The notes beneath the pieces were generated by a model. The model worked only from the letters and a program-made list of their open reading frames with translations, ran no database searches and was not told the DNA's origin. 7,913 bases of DNA from Methylovulum sp. (GTDB lineage Bacteria; Pseudomonadota; Gammaproteobacteria; Methylococcales; Methylomonadaceae), in the NCBI GenBank assembly GCA_028713595.1, contig JAQTNZ010000097.1, forward strand, positions 1 through 7,913, in the 5' to 3' direction. Position numbers and translations under genes: made by a program. Positions 1-5,256 of this stretch are shown in pieces (the first letter of the stretch is position 1; each line of letters opens with the position of its first letter).

Positions 1-122
1 GTGATAGTAAAATTGCCGATTTTTTAAACGAAAAAGGCATCCATGTTGCAAGAAGGACAATTGCCAAGTATCGTGAAGCGATGTTTATCGCATCATCAAG
101 CCAAAGGAAACGGATTCTGTAA
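1..122 (+). CDS. rpoN: RNA polymerase sigma-54 factor, C-terminal end (partial)
   Basis: Only the last 39 codons are present, read in the frame starting at base 3 and ending with TAA at 120-122; the gene starts outside the window. The peptide contains [10 protein letters not shown], the RpoN box that recognises the -24 promoter element, preceded by the typical [13 protein letters not shown] segment and followed by a short basic tail ending RKRIL. Sigma-54 directs transcription of nitrogen, flagellar and other genes with AAA+ activators. The next genes, hpf and rapZ on the same strand, match the conserved rpoN cluster of gammaproteobacteria and support the call. The fragment is too short for the track of complete reading frames, but the motif is diagnostic. 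Confidence 0.93.
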   Translation, partial: DSKIADFLNEKGIHVARRTIAKYREAMFIASSSQRKRIL

Positions 123-158
123 CCCTCTTAGGGCACAACGTTTGTCAAGAGGGTCTTT
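122..158 (+). terminator. Possible hairpin after rpoN
   Basis: ACCCTCTT at 122-129 is perfectly complementary to AAGAGGGT at 147-154, giving an 8-bp stem with a 17-nt loop starting at the last base of the rpoN stop codon. It is followed by CTTTC rather than a real T-run, so termination would be weak. It may instead attenuate or stabilise the transcript between rpoN and hpf. The hairpin itself is seen; its role is inference. Confidence 0.4.
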
Positions 159-200
159 CAGGCCAAACAGCCGTCCTTTCGCTTAAACCCATCAATTTAT

Positions 201-207
201 AAAGGAG
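201..207 (+). promoter_or_regulatory. Shine-Dalgarno of hpf
   Basis: AAAGGAG followed by a 7-nt spacer before the ATG at 215. It is a strong ribosome binding site, which fits a protein made in large amounts relative to its operon neighbours. It contrasts with the downstream rapZ start, which has no such site. Confidence 0.8.
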
Positions 208-214
208 TTTTACC

Positions 215-505
215 ATGCAAGTTATAATAACAGGTCATCATCTTGAAATAACCGACGCGTTGAGAGCGCATATCGATGCGAAATTTGCCAAATTGGCGCG
301 TCATTTTGACAATGTGACTGATGTTCATGTTATTTTAAGCGTAGAAAAGCTGGTGCAAAAGGCCGAAGCCACCTTGCAACTGAGCGGGGCCAAGCTGTTT
401 GCCGAAGACCATCAGGAAGATATGTATGCGGCGATTGACAATATGGTGGACAAACTTGACCGCCAAATCACCAAGCATAAAGAAAAGACCAACAACCATC
501 GATAA
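215..505 (+). CDS. hpf: Ribosome hibernation promoting factor (short HPF)
   Basis: This 96-residue protein is the length of short HPF (E. coli 95). It begins MQVIITGHHLEITDALRAHI and contains AKFAKLARHFD, a VEK segment, and the conserved block EDMYAAIDNMVDKLDRQITKHK near residues 68-89, which match E. coli HPF closely. The family binds the 30S decoding region in stationary phase or starvation, blocking mRNA and tRNA and promoting 100S dimers together with RMF in gammaproteobacteria. There is no C-terminal dimerisation domain as in long HPF. Its place right after rpoN is the classic location. A 92-bp gap with a hairpin separates it from rpoN, so it may share that transcript or have its own promoter; I see no convincing promoter. 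Confidence 0.95.
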   Translation: MQVIITGHHLEITDALRAHIDAKFAKLARHFDNVTDVHVILSVEKLVQKAEATLQLSGAKLFAEDHQEDMYAAIDNMVDKLDRQITKHKEKTNNHR

Positions 506-511
506 CCCTTA

Positions 512-556
512 AGGTGCAAGGCGGCCTATCCTTCCATCTTACCGACCCTTGCACCT
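512..556 (+). promoter_or_regulatory. Perfect 10-bp inverted repeat before the rapZ start
   Basis: AGGTGCAAGG at 512-521 is perfectly complementary to CCTTGCACCT at 547-556, with a 25-nt loop. The stem ends 6 nt before the rapZ ATG. The only SD-like sequence nearby (AAGGTG at 511-516) is the left arm itself, 47 nt from the start in linear sequence but brought next to it if the stem folds. No T-run follows, so it is not a standard terminator. A role in controlling rapZ translation or processing the hpf-rapZ transcript is inference. Confidence 0.6.
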
Positions 557-562
557 GATGTT

Positions 563-1429
563 ATGAAACTACTCATTGTTAGCGGCCTGTCCGGTTCCGG
601 CAAAAGCATTGCCTTAGATACCCTTGAAGATTGCGGCTATTATTGCATAGACAATCTGCCGGTCACTTTGCTGGCAGATTTTATCAACCACGTCATGCTG
701 GTTGACACCAAAACTTACGCCAAAACCGCTATTGGCATTGATGCCAGAAACCAAAGCGACAGTTTGGCGCACTTTTCCGACAGCATGGCCCTGATACACG
801 GCAAAGGCATAGACTGTGAAGTCATTTTTATGCAGGCGGAAGAGGCGACCTTGCTGAAACGCTACAGCGAGACCCGCCGCAAACACCCGCTTACCGACCT
901 CAATATCCCCTTAAAAGAAGCCCTCATCATTGAGCGGGAAATGCTCACCCCCATCGCCCGCCATGCCAGTGTCATCATCGACACCAGCCGCACCCATTAC
1001 CACCAACTGCGCGAGCTGATTAAAGAGCAAATTGGCGAGCGTAACACCAAACATATTTCCTTACAGTTCCAGTCCTTTGGCTTTAAGCACGGCGTACCCT
1101 TGGACGCTGATTTTGTCTTTGATGCCCGTTCCCTGCCCAACCCTTATTGGATGCCGGAGTTGCGCGGCCAAACCGGCAAAGACCAGGACGTGATTAGCTT
1201 TTTACAGGAACAGCCGTTGGTCAATGAGCTATTTCAGGACATTGCCCAGTTTCTGGAGCGGTGGATTCCGCGTTTTGAAGCCGAAGGCCGCACTTACCTG
1301 ACCGTCGCCATTGGCTGCACCGGCGGCCAGCACCGCTCGGTGTATCTGGTGGAGAACTTGGTCAACTTGTTTAAGAACACCTACCTTAAAGTCATCGTCC
1401 GCCACCGGGAACTGTTAGGCCAAGCCTGA
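563..1429 (+). CDS. rapZ: RNase adapter protein RapZ (YvcJ/YhbJ family P-loop protein)
   Basis: This 288-residue protein is close to E. coli RapZ (284). A Walker A motif GLSGSGKS lies at residues 8-15, followed by the family segment LEDCGYYCIDNLP (21-33), GIDARN (58-63), YSETRRKHPL (101-110), SFGFKHGVPLDADFVFDARSLPNPYW (171-196) and GCTGGQHRSVYL (251-262) in the C-terminal RNA-binding domain. In enterobacteria RapZ presents sRNA GlmZ to RNase E and so controls glmS and cell-envelope precursor supply; it also binds nucleotides and glucosamine-6-phosphate. Whether this role holds here is unknown, as GlmY/GlmZ are not known outside enterobacteria. The usual FLDA-like segment reads FMQA (89-92). 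The ATG is fixed by homology, but no Shine-Dalgarno precedes it. ptsN, normally between hpf and rapZ, is absent. Confidence 0.95.
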   Translation: MKLLIVSGLSGSGKSIALDTLEDCGYYCIDNLPVTLLADFINHVMLVDTKTYAKTAIGIDARNQSDSLAHFSDSMALIHGKGIDCEVIFMQAEEATLLKRYSETRRKHPLTDLNIPLKEALIIEREMLTPIARHASVIIDTSRTHYHQLRELIKEQIGERNTKHISLQFQSFGFKHGVPLDADFVFDARSLPNPYWMPELRGQTGKDQDVISFLQEQPLVNELFQDIAQFLERWIPRFEAEGRTYLTVAIGCTGGQHRSVYLVENLVNLFKNTYLKVIVRHRELLGQA

Positions 1430-1442
1430 CTACCCATTTTTT
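1415..1442 (+). terminator. Weak possible terminator of rapZ
   Basis: TTAGGC at 1415-1420 can pair with GCCTGA at 1424-1429 (one G-U pair, 3-nt loop), and a run of six T follows at 1437-1442. The stem is short, overlaps the rapZ stop codon, and is 7 nt away from the T-run, so it is only a weak candidate. Confidence 0.3.
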
Positions 1443-1460
1443 GTTTGCCGGAGTTTGCTG

Positions 1461-1744
1461 CCACTGCCATTAAGTTAAGGATTTGTGCCTATAATTTCAA
1501 CAAGATAGGATTATCCGTTCGCCCTGAGCTGGTCGAAGGGTGAACGGTTAATCCGGTCATGGTTCGACAAGCTCACCACGAACGGATTAACTTACTACGA
1601 CCTTAGCTCAATAGCGTTTTCTATGTTATTGAATAAAAATAGTATTCCTTAACTTAATGGCAGTGACGTGGCACGTGGGAACGAGAACGTTACTTTTATC
1701 TTGTTGAAATTACAGGCACAAATCCATTAACTTAATGGCAGTGG
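1461..1744. mobile_element. Composite MITE-like element with 47-bp inverted ends
   Basis: The left arm at 1461-1507 and the right arm at 1697-1744 are inverted copies of one another over 47-48 bp, differing by one base and a 1-nt insertion. A third, inverted copy of the outermost 20 bp (CACTGCCATTAAGTTAAGGA as read at 1462-1481) lies at 1646-1665. No open frame of use is present, so the element is non-autonomous. The 9 bp flanking the outer ends (1453-1461 and 1744-1752) agree at 6 of 9 positions, perhaps a decayed target duplication; the flanks of the shorter version 1462-1665 show none. The third end suggests nested insertion or internal rearrangement. I cannot name the parent insertion sequence. 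Confidence 0.7.
1513..1587. repeat. REP-like imperfect palindrome inside the composite element
   Basis: ATCCGTTCG at 1513-1521 pairs with CGAACGGAT at 1579-1587. Inside are related arms, with GAGCTGGTCGAA near 1526-1537 against TTCGACAAGCTC near 1563-1574. This type of CGTTCG...GAGC...GTCGAA sequence is a widespread interspersed palindrome in bacterial genomes. It could form a long hairpin with mismatches. It lies between the left arm and the inner copy of the end repeat, so it is part of, or inserted in, the surrounding element. Confidence 0.65.
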
Positions 1745-1755
1745 TACGCTGTGTG

Positions 1756-1889
1756 GGTATAGAGCATAAGTATCTACACAACTTTTATTAGCCCTTGTAA
1801 AACAAATGGTTAGTACATTTGACAAAAATCGGTAATTTTATAAAAATCAAATGGTTGCAAAACTTGTGTAGATACTTATGGGTATAGAG
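1756..1889. mobile_element. 116-bp MITE with 22-bp TIRs and 9-bp target duplication
   Basis: The element proper is 1765-1880. Its left end, CATAAGTATCTACACAA plus CTTTT (1765-1786), is the inverse of its right end (1859-1880) at 21 of 22 positions, the first 17 perfect. It is flanked on both sides by GGTATAGAG (1756-1764 and 1881-1889), a perfect 9-bp target duplication. The interior is AT-rich, non-coding, and contains the direct repeat CAAATGGTT at 1803-1811 and 1848-1856. This is a non-autonomous transposon moved by an unidentified transposase; 9-bp duplications are seen in, for example, IS1 and some IS4-family elements. It sits immediately upstream of mtfA. Confidence 0.85.
1819..1847 (+). 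promoter_or_regulatory. Candidate sigma-70 promoter inside the MITE, towards mtfA
   Basis: A consensus -35 hexamer TTGACA lies at 1819-1824. Downstream the sequence is AT-rich, with -10-like TAAAAA (1841-1846, 16-nt spacer) or TATAAA (1839-1844, spacer only 14). The -35 is perfect, the -10 poor or badly spaced. If active, it would drive mtfA from within the mobile element. Confidence 0.3.
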
Positions 1890-1956
1890 GGAGGGCGTGC
1901 GGCACACGGAAACGGTAGCCTCTATTAAACACTGGTTTTTTGCCCAGATAGGATTT

Positions 1957-2781
1957 ATGAACATTTTTAAACGCGCCCGTGTCCGTTATATCTTGCACCG
2001 TTATGCCATTTCCCATGCCGTGTGGTTAGCGGTTATCGGCAAGTTAAGCTTTTTACAGGGTATGAGTGCGGTTGAGAAAGCCCGTTTGCGTGAGCTGACG
2101 ACGTTGTTTTTGTACGAAAAACACGTTGTTGGCACCCAAGGCTTCGAGCTTGATGAAACCGTGTGCGTGACCATTGCCGTGCAGGCTTGTTTGCCGGTAT
2201 TGGGGTTGGGTTTTAATTGCTTGGCGGGCTGGCGGGATGTCATCGTTTACCCCGCTGCGTTTCGGGTGCACAGGGATGCTGTTGACGAGGCCGGTGTCGT
2301 CCATCCTGAAGAGCAGGTGTTGGCGGGGGAAGCGTGGTCACGCGGGCCGGTTGTCGTGTCGTGGGCGGATGTCGCGCGTGACCCATCAGGCAGCGGCTCT
2401 AATGTGGTGATCCATGAAATCGCCCATAAACTGGATGGCTTGAACGGGCGCACCAATGGTTTCCCGCCTTTGCATGTCGGCATGTCGGTGCCGCAGTGGA
2501 CGGCGGCGTTGGGTGAGGCCTACCAGCAGTTGGTCAATCGTGTCGGGCATCACCATCAACCCTGTATCAACGCTTATGCCGCCACCAGTCCGGCTGAGTT
2601 TTTTGCCGTCATCAGCGAATATTTTTTCTGCGCCCCCGAACTGCTGCACCAGCATTTTGCTGAGGTTTACCGGCAATTGCGGCTTTATTACCGCCAAGAC
2701 CCCTTGTTACGGCTCCACCAAATTCATGCAACACCCGTAGAGACGTTGCATTGCAACGTCTTAGCGAAGACTATACGGTGA
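1957..2781 (+). CDS. mtfA: MtfA-like zinc peptidase (Mlc titration factor A family, M90)
   Basis: From this start the protein has 274 residues (E. coli MtfA 265). It shows the family blocks QGFELDE, CLPVLGLG, then HEIAHKLD at residues 153-160, with zinc ligands H153 and H157 and catalytic E154, and NAYAATSPAEFFAVISEYFFCAPEL around 205-228, which carries the third, glutamate ligand. In E. coli MtfA is a cytosolic peptidase that also binds the repressor Mlc and so influences ptsG; no PTS gene is seen here. I chose ATG 1957 because family members usually begin near a basic MxxFxRxR segment; AGGA precedes it by 3 nt. A GTG at 1897 in the same frame, 6 nt after GAGG, would add 20 residues. The last roughly 15 residues are encoded by an interspersed repeat. 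A MITE lies directly upstream. Confidence 0.88.
   Translation: MNIFKRARVRYILHRYAISHAVWLAVIGKLSFLQGMSAVEKARLRELTTLFLYEKHVVGTQGFELDETVCVTIAVQACLPVLGLGFNCLAGWRDVIVYPAAFRVHRDAVDEAGVVHPEEQVLAGEAWSRGPVVVSWADVARDPSGSGSNVVIHEIAHKLDGLNGRTNGFPPLHVGMSVPQWTAALGEAYQQLVNRVGHHHQPCINAYAATSPAEFFAVISEYFFCAPELLHQHFAEVYRQLRLYYRQDPLLRLHQIHATPVETLHCNVLAKTIR
2736..2766. repeat. Interspersed palindrome, copy 1 (overlaps mtfA 3' end)
   Basis: AGACGTTGCA at 2741-2750 and TGCAACGTCT at 2752-2761 form a perfect 10-bp inverted repeat around one central base, flanked by CGTAG on the left and TAGCG on the right. It encodes part of the MtfA tail, including LHCNV. An inverted, covarying second copy lies at 2845-2874. Confidence 0.75.
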
Positions 2782-2817
2782 ACGGTTTTTGGAGCTTGGG
2801 TCTCTTGACCGCAATTG

Positions 2818-2834
2818 GCGGGCAGGATGCCCGC
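2818..2834. terminator. GC-rich hairpin between convergent genes
   Basis: GCGGGCA (2818-2824), loop GGA, TGCCCGC (2828-2834) gives a perfect 7-bp GC-rich stem. It lies between the convergent 3' ends of mtfA and the TIGR04073 gene. There is no T-run on either side, so it is either an imperfect bidirectional terminator or an interspersed hairpin. GGAGC at 2791-2795 and GCTCC at 2835-2839 could extend it as an outer stem across a larger loop. Confidence 0.5.
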
Positions 2835-2844
2835 GCTCCTCTCA

Positions 2845-2874
2845 GCTAAGATGTTGCAGTGCAACATCCCTACG
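2845..2874. repeat. Interspersed palindrome, copy 2 (inverted)
   Basis: GATGTTGCA (2850-2858), central G, TGCAACATC (2860-2868) is a perfect 9-bp inverted repeat. Read on the minus strand from 2874 to 2845 it matches copy 1 (2736-2765) at 26 of 30 positions, including the CGTAG and CTTAGC flanks. Two of the four differences are a compensating pair (C-G in copy 1 against T-A here), so the stem is preserved. Confidence 0.75.
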
Positions 2875-2886
2875 AAGGTGGCTGTA

Positions 2887-3243
2887 TCAGCGCAGTTCCC
2901 ACGTTTTGCGGAAGCTGGTTTCTTGGTCGAAATTTTGCCAGATGTAATCGGGGGTGACGATGGGCTTGGTGGGGATCACAAAGGTCGCCATGTCGTAAGC
3001 GCCGTTCAGTGTCCGTGCCACCATGTACACCATGCCGGTGAAAAATCCGGCGGTGGCGGCGTAAGCCCAGCCTTGTTTGCGGCGGGTGATTATGATGGTT
3101 TTGGGGATTTCGGCGACACCGGTGACGGCGTTGGCGAGGCCGTTGCCGAATTTGCCGCCAAATCTGGCAGGGTAGCTGGAGGCGCTGGCGTTGAAGCTTG
3201 CCAGTAAACTGAGCATCAAGAGACGTTTTACAAGTGCTTTCAC
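2887..3243 (-). CDS. Exosortase system-associated protein, TIGR04073 type (exported)
   Basis: This 118-residue protein starts with GTG, preceded at 5 nt by a good GGAG Shine-Dalgarno (3249-3252, minus strand). Residues 1-21 form a signal peptide: basic MKALVKR, a hydrophobic LLMLSLLASF core and an ASA cleavage site. The mature part has the features I associate with the TIGR04073 family: GGKFGNGLANAVTGVAEIPKTI, a glycine-rich hydrophobic stretch AATAGFFTGMVYMVARTLNGAYDMATFVIP, and a C-terminal P-x-Y segment. The middle stretch may associate with or cross the membrane. The family is named for genomes with an exosortase (EPS/PEP-CTERM) system; its molecular function is unknown. No exosortase gene is in this window, so it is an orphan member. 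It follows glnS on the same strand after 105 bp with a strong hairpin, so it may be transcribed separately. Confidence 0.75.
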   Translation of the reverse strand: MKALVKRLLMLSLLASFNASASSYPARFGGKFGNGLANAVTGVAEIPKTIIITRRKQGWAYAATAGFFTGMVYMVARTLNGAYDMATFVIPTKPIVTPDYIWQNFDQETSFRKTWELR

Positions 3244-3280
3244 AGGTGCTCCAAAGGATTAAGGTCGGGCTAGGGGTGGA

Positions 3281-3310
3281 CGGCGGACAGGCTAATAAGC
3301 CTGTCCGCCG
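3281..3310 (-). terminator. 13-bp perfect stem-loop after glnS
   Basis: CGGCGGACAGGCT at 3281-3293 and AGCCTGTCCGCCG at 3298-3310 are perfectly complementary around a 4-nt AATA loop. This is the most stable hairpin in the window. It lies 38 bp past the glnS stop and 38 bp before the GTG of the TIGR04073 gene. No T-run follows on the minus strand, so it is not a textbook terminator; it may block 3' exonucleases, terminate weakly, or be a copy of a mobile REP-like hairpin. Confidence 0.6.
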
Positions 3311-3348
3311 GACTGGGTAAGTGCTTGAGGGGGCAGAGCGTGCCTGCG

Positions 3349-5013
3349 TTAGTCTTTTACCCAACCATCGCGTAAGGTGACGGTGCGGTTAAAGACGCGG
3401 GTGCCGTCAACGCTATCGACGGTGTCCAGACAAAAATAGCCGACCCGTTCAAATTGGTAACGCTGTTCGCCGTTGGCCTCTGCCAAGCTGGCTTCCACGC
3501 GGCAATCGGTTAAGACTTCCAAGGAGTTCGGGTTAAGCGCGTCCAGGAAGTTGGCTTCGTTGTCCGGTTGCGGGACGGTGAACAGGCGGTTGTACAAACG
3601 AACTTCGGCGCTGAGGGCATGGGCTTCTGATACCCAATGGATCACGCCTTTGACTTTGCGGCCTTCGGGGTTTTTGCCTAAGGTGTCGGGGTCATAGCTA
3701 CAGCGCAGTTCCACGACTTTGCCATCGCTGTCTTTAATGACTTCGTCACAACGGATGACATAAGAGCCGCGCAGCCGCACTTCTTCACCCACCACCAGCC
3801 GTTTGTATTTGGGCGGCGGGTTTTCGGAAAAATCATCTTGTTCAATCAGGATCACTTTAGAAAAAGGCACGTTGCGCTTGCCCAGTTCAGGCCGTTGCGG
3901 GTGGTTGCTGACTTCGAGGTTTTCGGTTTGCCCGTCAGGGTAGTTGCTGATGACCACCCGCAACGGTTCCAGTACCGCCATGACCCGTAAGGCGTTTTCG
4001 TTAAGGTCTTCACGGATGCAGTATTCCAGCACGCCCATTTCTATCCAAGAGTTTTGCTTGGTCAGGCCGATGCGTTCGCAAAAGTCGCGGATGGCTTTGG
4101 GCGTGACTCCGGCACGGCGTAGGCCCGCCAAGGTCGGCATACGCGGGTCATCCCAGCCGCTGACGTGTTTTTCGGTGACGAGCAGGTTGAGTTTGCGCTT
4201 GCTGACGATGGTGTATTCCAATTGTAAGCGGGCAAATTCGATTTGTTGCGGATGGCTAGGGGTTTGCAGTTGCTCCAAAACCCAATCATAGAGCGGGCGG
4301 TGGTCTTCAAATTCCAGCGTACATAGCGAATGGGTGATGTGTTCCAGTGCATCCGAGATACAGTGGGTATAGTCGTACATCGGGTAAATGCACCAGGCAT
4401 CGCCGGTGCGTTGGTGGTGGACGCGGCGGATTCGGTATATCGCGGGGTCGCGCAGGTTGATGTTGGGCGAAGCCATGTCAATTTTGGCGCGTAGCACATA
4501 CTGGCCGTCGGCAAACTCGCCCGCCCGCATCCGTTTGAACAAATCTAGGTTTTCGGCTATCGGGCGATCCCGGTCTGGGCTTGGTTTGCCCGGTTCGGTC
4601 AGGGTGCCGCGATAGGCGCGGATTTGTTCGGCGGACAGGCTATCGACGTAAGCCAGGCCATGTTCGATCAATTGGATGGCGTAGGCGTAGAGTTGCTCAA
4701 AATAGTCGGAGGCGTGGCGCAATTCGCTCCAGCTAAAGCCTAGCCATTGCACATCCCGCATGATGGATTGCACGTATTCGTCGCTTTCTTTTTCGGGGTT
4801 GGTATCATCAAAACGCAGGTTGCAGGTGCCGTTGTTTTCCAGCGCCATGCCAAAGTTGAGGCAAATCGATTTGGCGTGGCCGATATGCAAATAGCCGTTA
4901 GGTTCCGGTGGGAAGCGGGTGGCGACCCTGCCGTCATGTTTGTTGGTTTTAAGGTCGTTGGCAATAATTTGCCGGATAAAGTTGGCGGGTAGTGAGGTTT
5001 CTTGTGTTGACAT
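3349..5013 (-). CDS. glnS: Glutamine--tRNA ligase
   Basis: This cytosolic class I aminoacyl-tRNA synthetase charges tRNA-Gln with glutamine using ATP. It has 554 residues, the same length as E. coli GlnRS, and aligns along its whole length. Residues 33-50 read [18 protein letters not shown] with the HIGH motif at 43-46. [11 protein letters not shown] follows at 66-76, [32 protein letters not shown] at about 208-239, and the KMSKS-class loop reads VSKRK (270-274) where E. coli has MSKRK. The C-terminal beta-barrel anticodon domain includes [11 protein letters not shown] and ends in [14 protein letters not shown]. The N-terminus [11 protein letters not shown] fixes the ATG at 5013. There is no recognisable Shine-Dalgarno upstream. 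Presence of GlnRS suggests direct Gln-tRNA synthesis, as usual in gammaproteobacteria. Confidence 0.97.
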   Translation of the reverse strand: MSTQETSLPANFIRQIIANDLKTNKHDGRVATRFPPEPNGYLHIGHAKSICLNFGMALENNGTCNLRFDDTNPEKESDEYVQSIMRDVQWLGFSWSELRHASDYFEQLYAYAIQLIEHGLAYVDSLSAEQIRAYRGTLTEPGKPSPDRDRPIAENLDLFKRMRAGEFADGQYVLRAKIDMASPNINLRDPAIYRIRRVHHQRTGDAWCIYPMYDYTHCISDALEHITHSLCTLEFEDHRPLYDWVLEQLQTPSHPQQIEFARLQLEYTIVSKRKLNLLVTEKHVSGWDDPRMPTLAGLRRAGVTPKAIRDFCERIGLTKQNSWIEMGVLEYCIREDLNENALRVMAVLEPLRVVISNYPDGQTENLEVSNHPQRPELGKRNVPFSKVILIEQDDFSENPPPKYKRLVVGEEVRLRGSYVIRCDEVIKDSDGKVVELRCSYDPDTLGKNPEGRKVKGVIHWVSEAHALSAEVRLYNRLFTVPQPDNEANFLDALNPNSLEVLTDCRVEASLAEANGEQRYQFERVGYFCLDTVDSVDGTRVFNRTVTLRDGWVKD

Positions 5014-5256
5014 GAGTATACCGGGCTATTGAAATGATTCAAAAACGGGCCGTTGATGGTTGATGGGGACGGGCGTTTTAAAGCCCGTGGGACAGGGCAA
5101 TACTACTGGAATTGCGCAAGCCCGTCCAGTGACGTGCTGGCCTTGCAACCGTTGCGGGGGATGTTTCTAATAAGGACAGGCAAGAAAAAACCGTGTGCCC
5201 TTGGCAGGCCCCGCCCTTTTGCAAAGGCGGGCGGTTTAGGCGTGTGTGGGGAGGGC
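5014..5256. other. Intergenic region with small hairpins, no gene seen
   Basis: About 240 bp between the antagonist gene and glnS, both on the minus strand. It holds a stem ACGGGC (5069-5074)/GCCCGT (5083-5088) around a TTTTAAA-type loop, a small TTGAA/TTCAA palindrome (5029-5042) just upstream of glnS, and a GC-rich hairpin near 5210-5231. A reading frame does cross it on the plus strand from 5053, but most of that frame is the antisense of the neighbouring gene and it resembles no protein family I know. The glnS promoter is presumably here; I cannot place it reliably. Confidence 0.6.
5185..5231 (-). terminator. Possible terminator of the partner-switching operon
   Basis: On the minus strand, CCCGCC (5231-5226) pairs with GGCGGG (5215-5210) around a TTTGCAAAAG loop that can close further with AT pairs. 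A run of six T follows at 5190-5185, some 20 nt beyond the stem. The stem lies 26 bp past the stop codon at 5257. The distance to the T-run makes intrinsic termination uncertain. Confidence 0.4.

Noticed and set aside
270..274. Possible defect in GlnRS because the KMSKS-class motif reads VSKRK (protein residues 270-274, not base positions)
   Set aside because: The catalytic lysine and surrounding SKRKLNLLV are intact and the rest of the enzyme is full length; Met to Val at the first position is a mild change.
506..562. Remnant of ptsN between hpf and rapZ
   Set aside because: The gap is only 57 bp and none of its frames resembles the EIIA-Ntr protein; it is fully accounted for by the inverted repeat.
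1461..1889. CRISPR array
   Set aside because: The repeats are inverted rather than regularly spaced direct repeats, and there are no equal-length spacers or cas genes.
2815..3364. Frames of 130 codons (+) and 164 codons (-) overlapping the TIGR04073 gene
   Set aside because: The 118-codon minus frame has a signal peptide, a good Shine-Dalgarno and family motifs; the other two are low-complexity shadows crossing hairpins.
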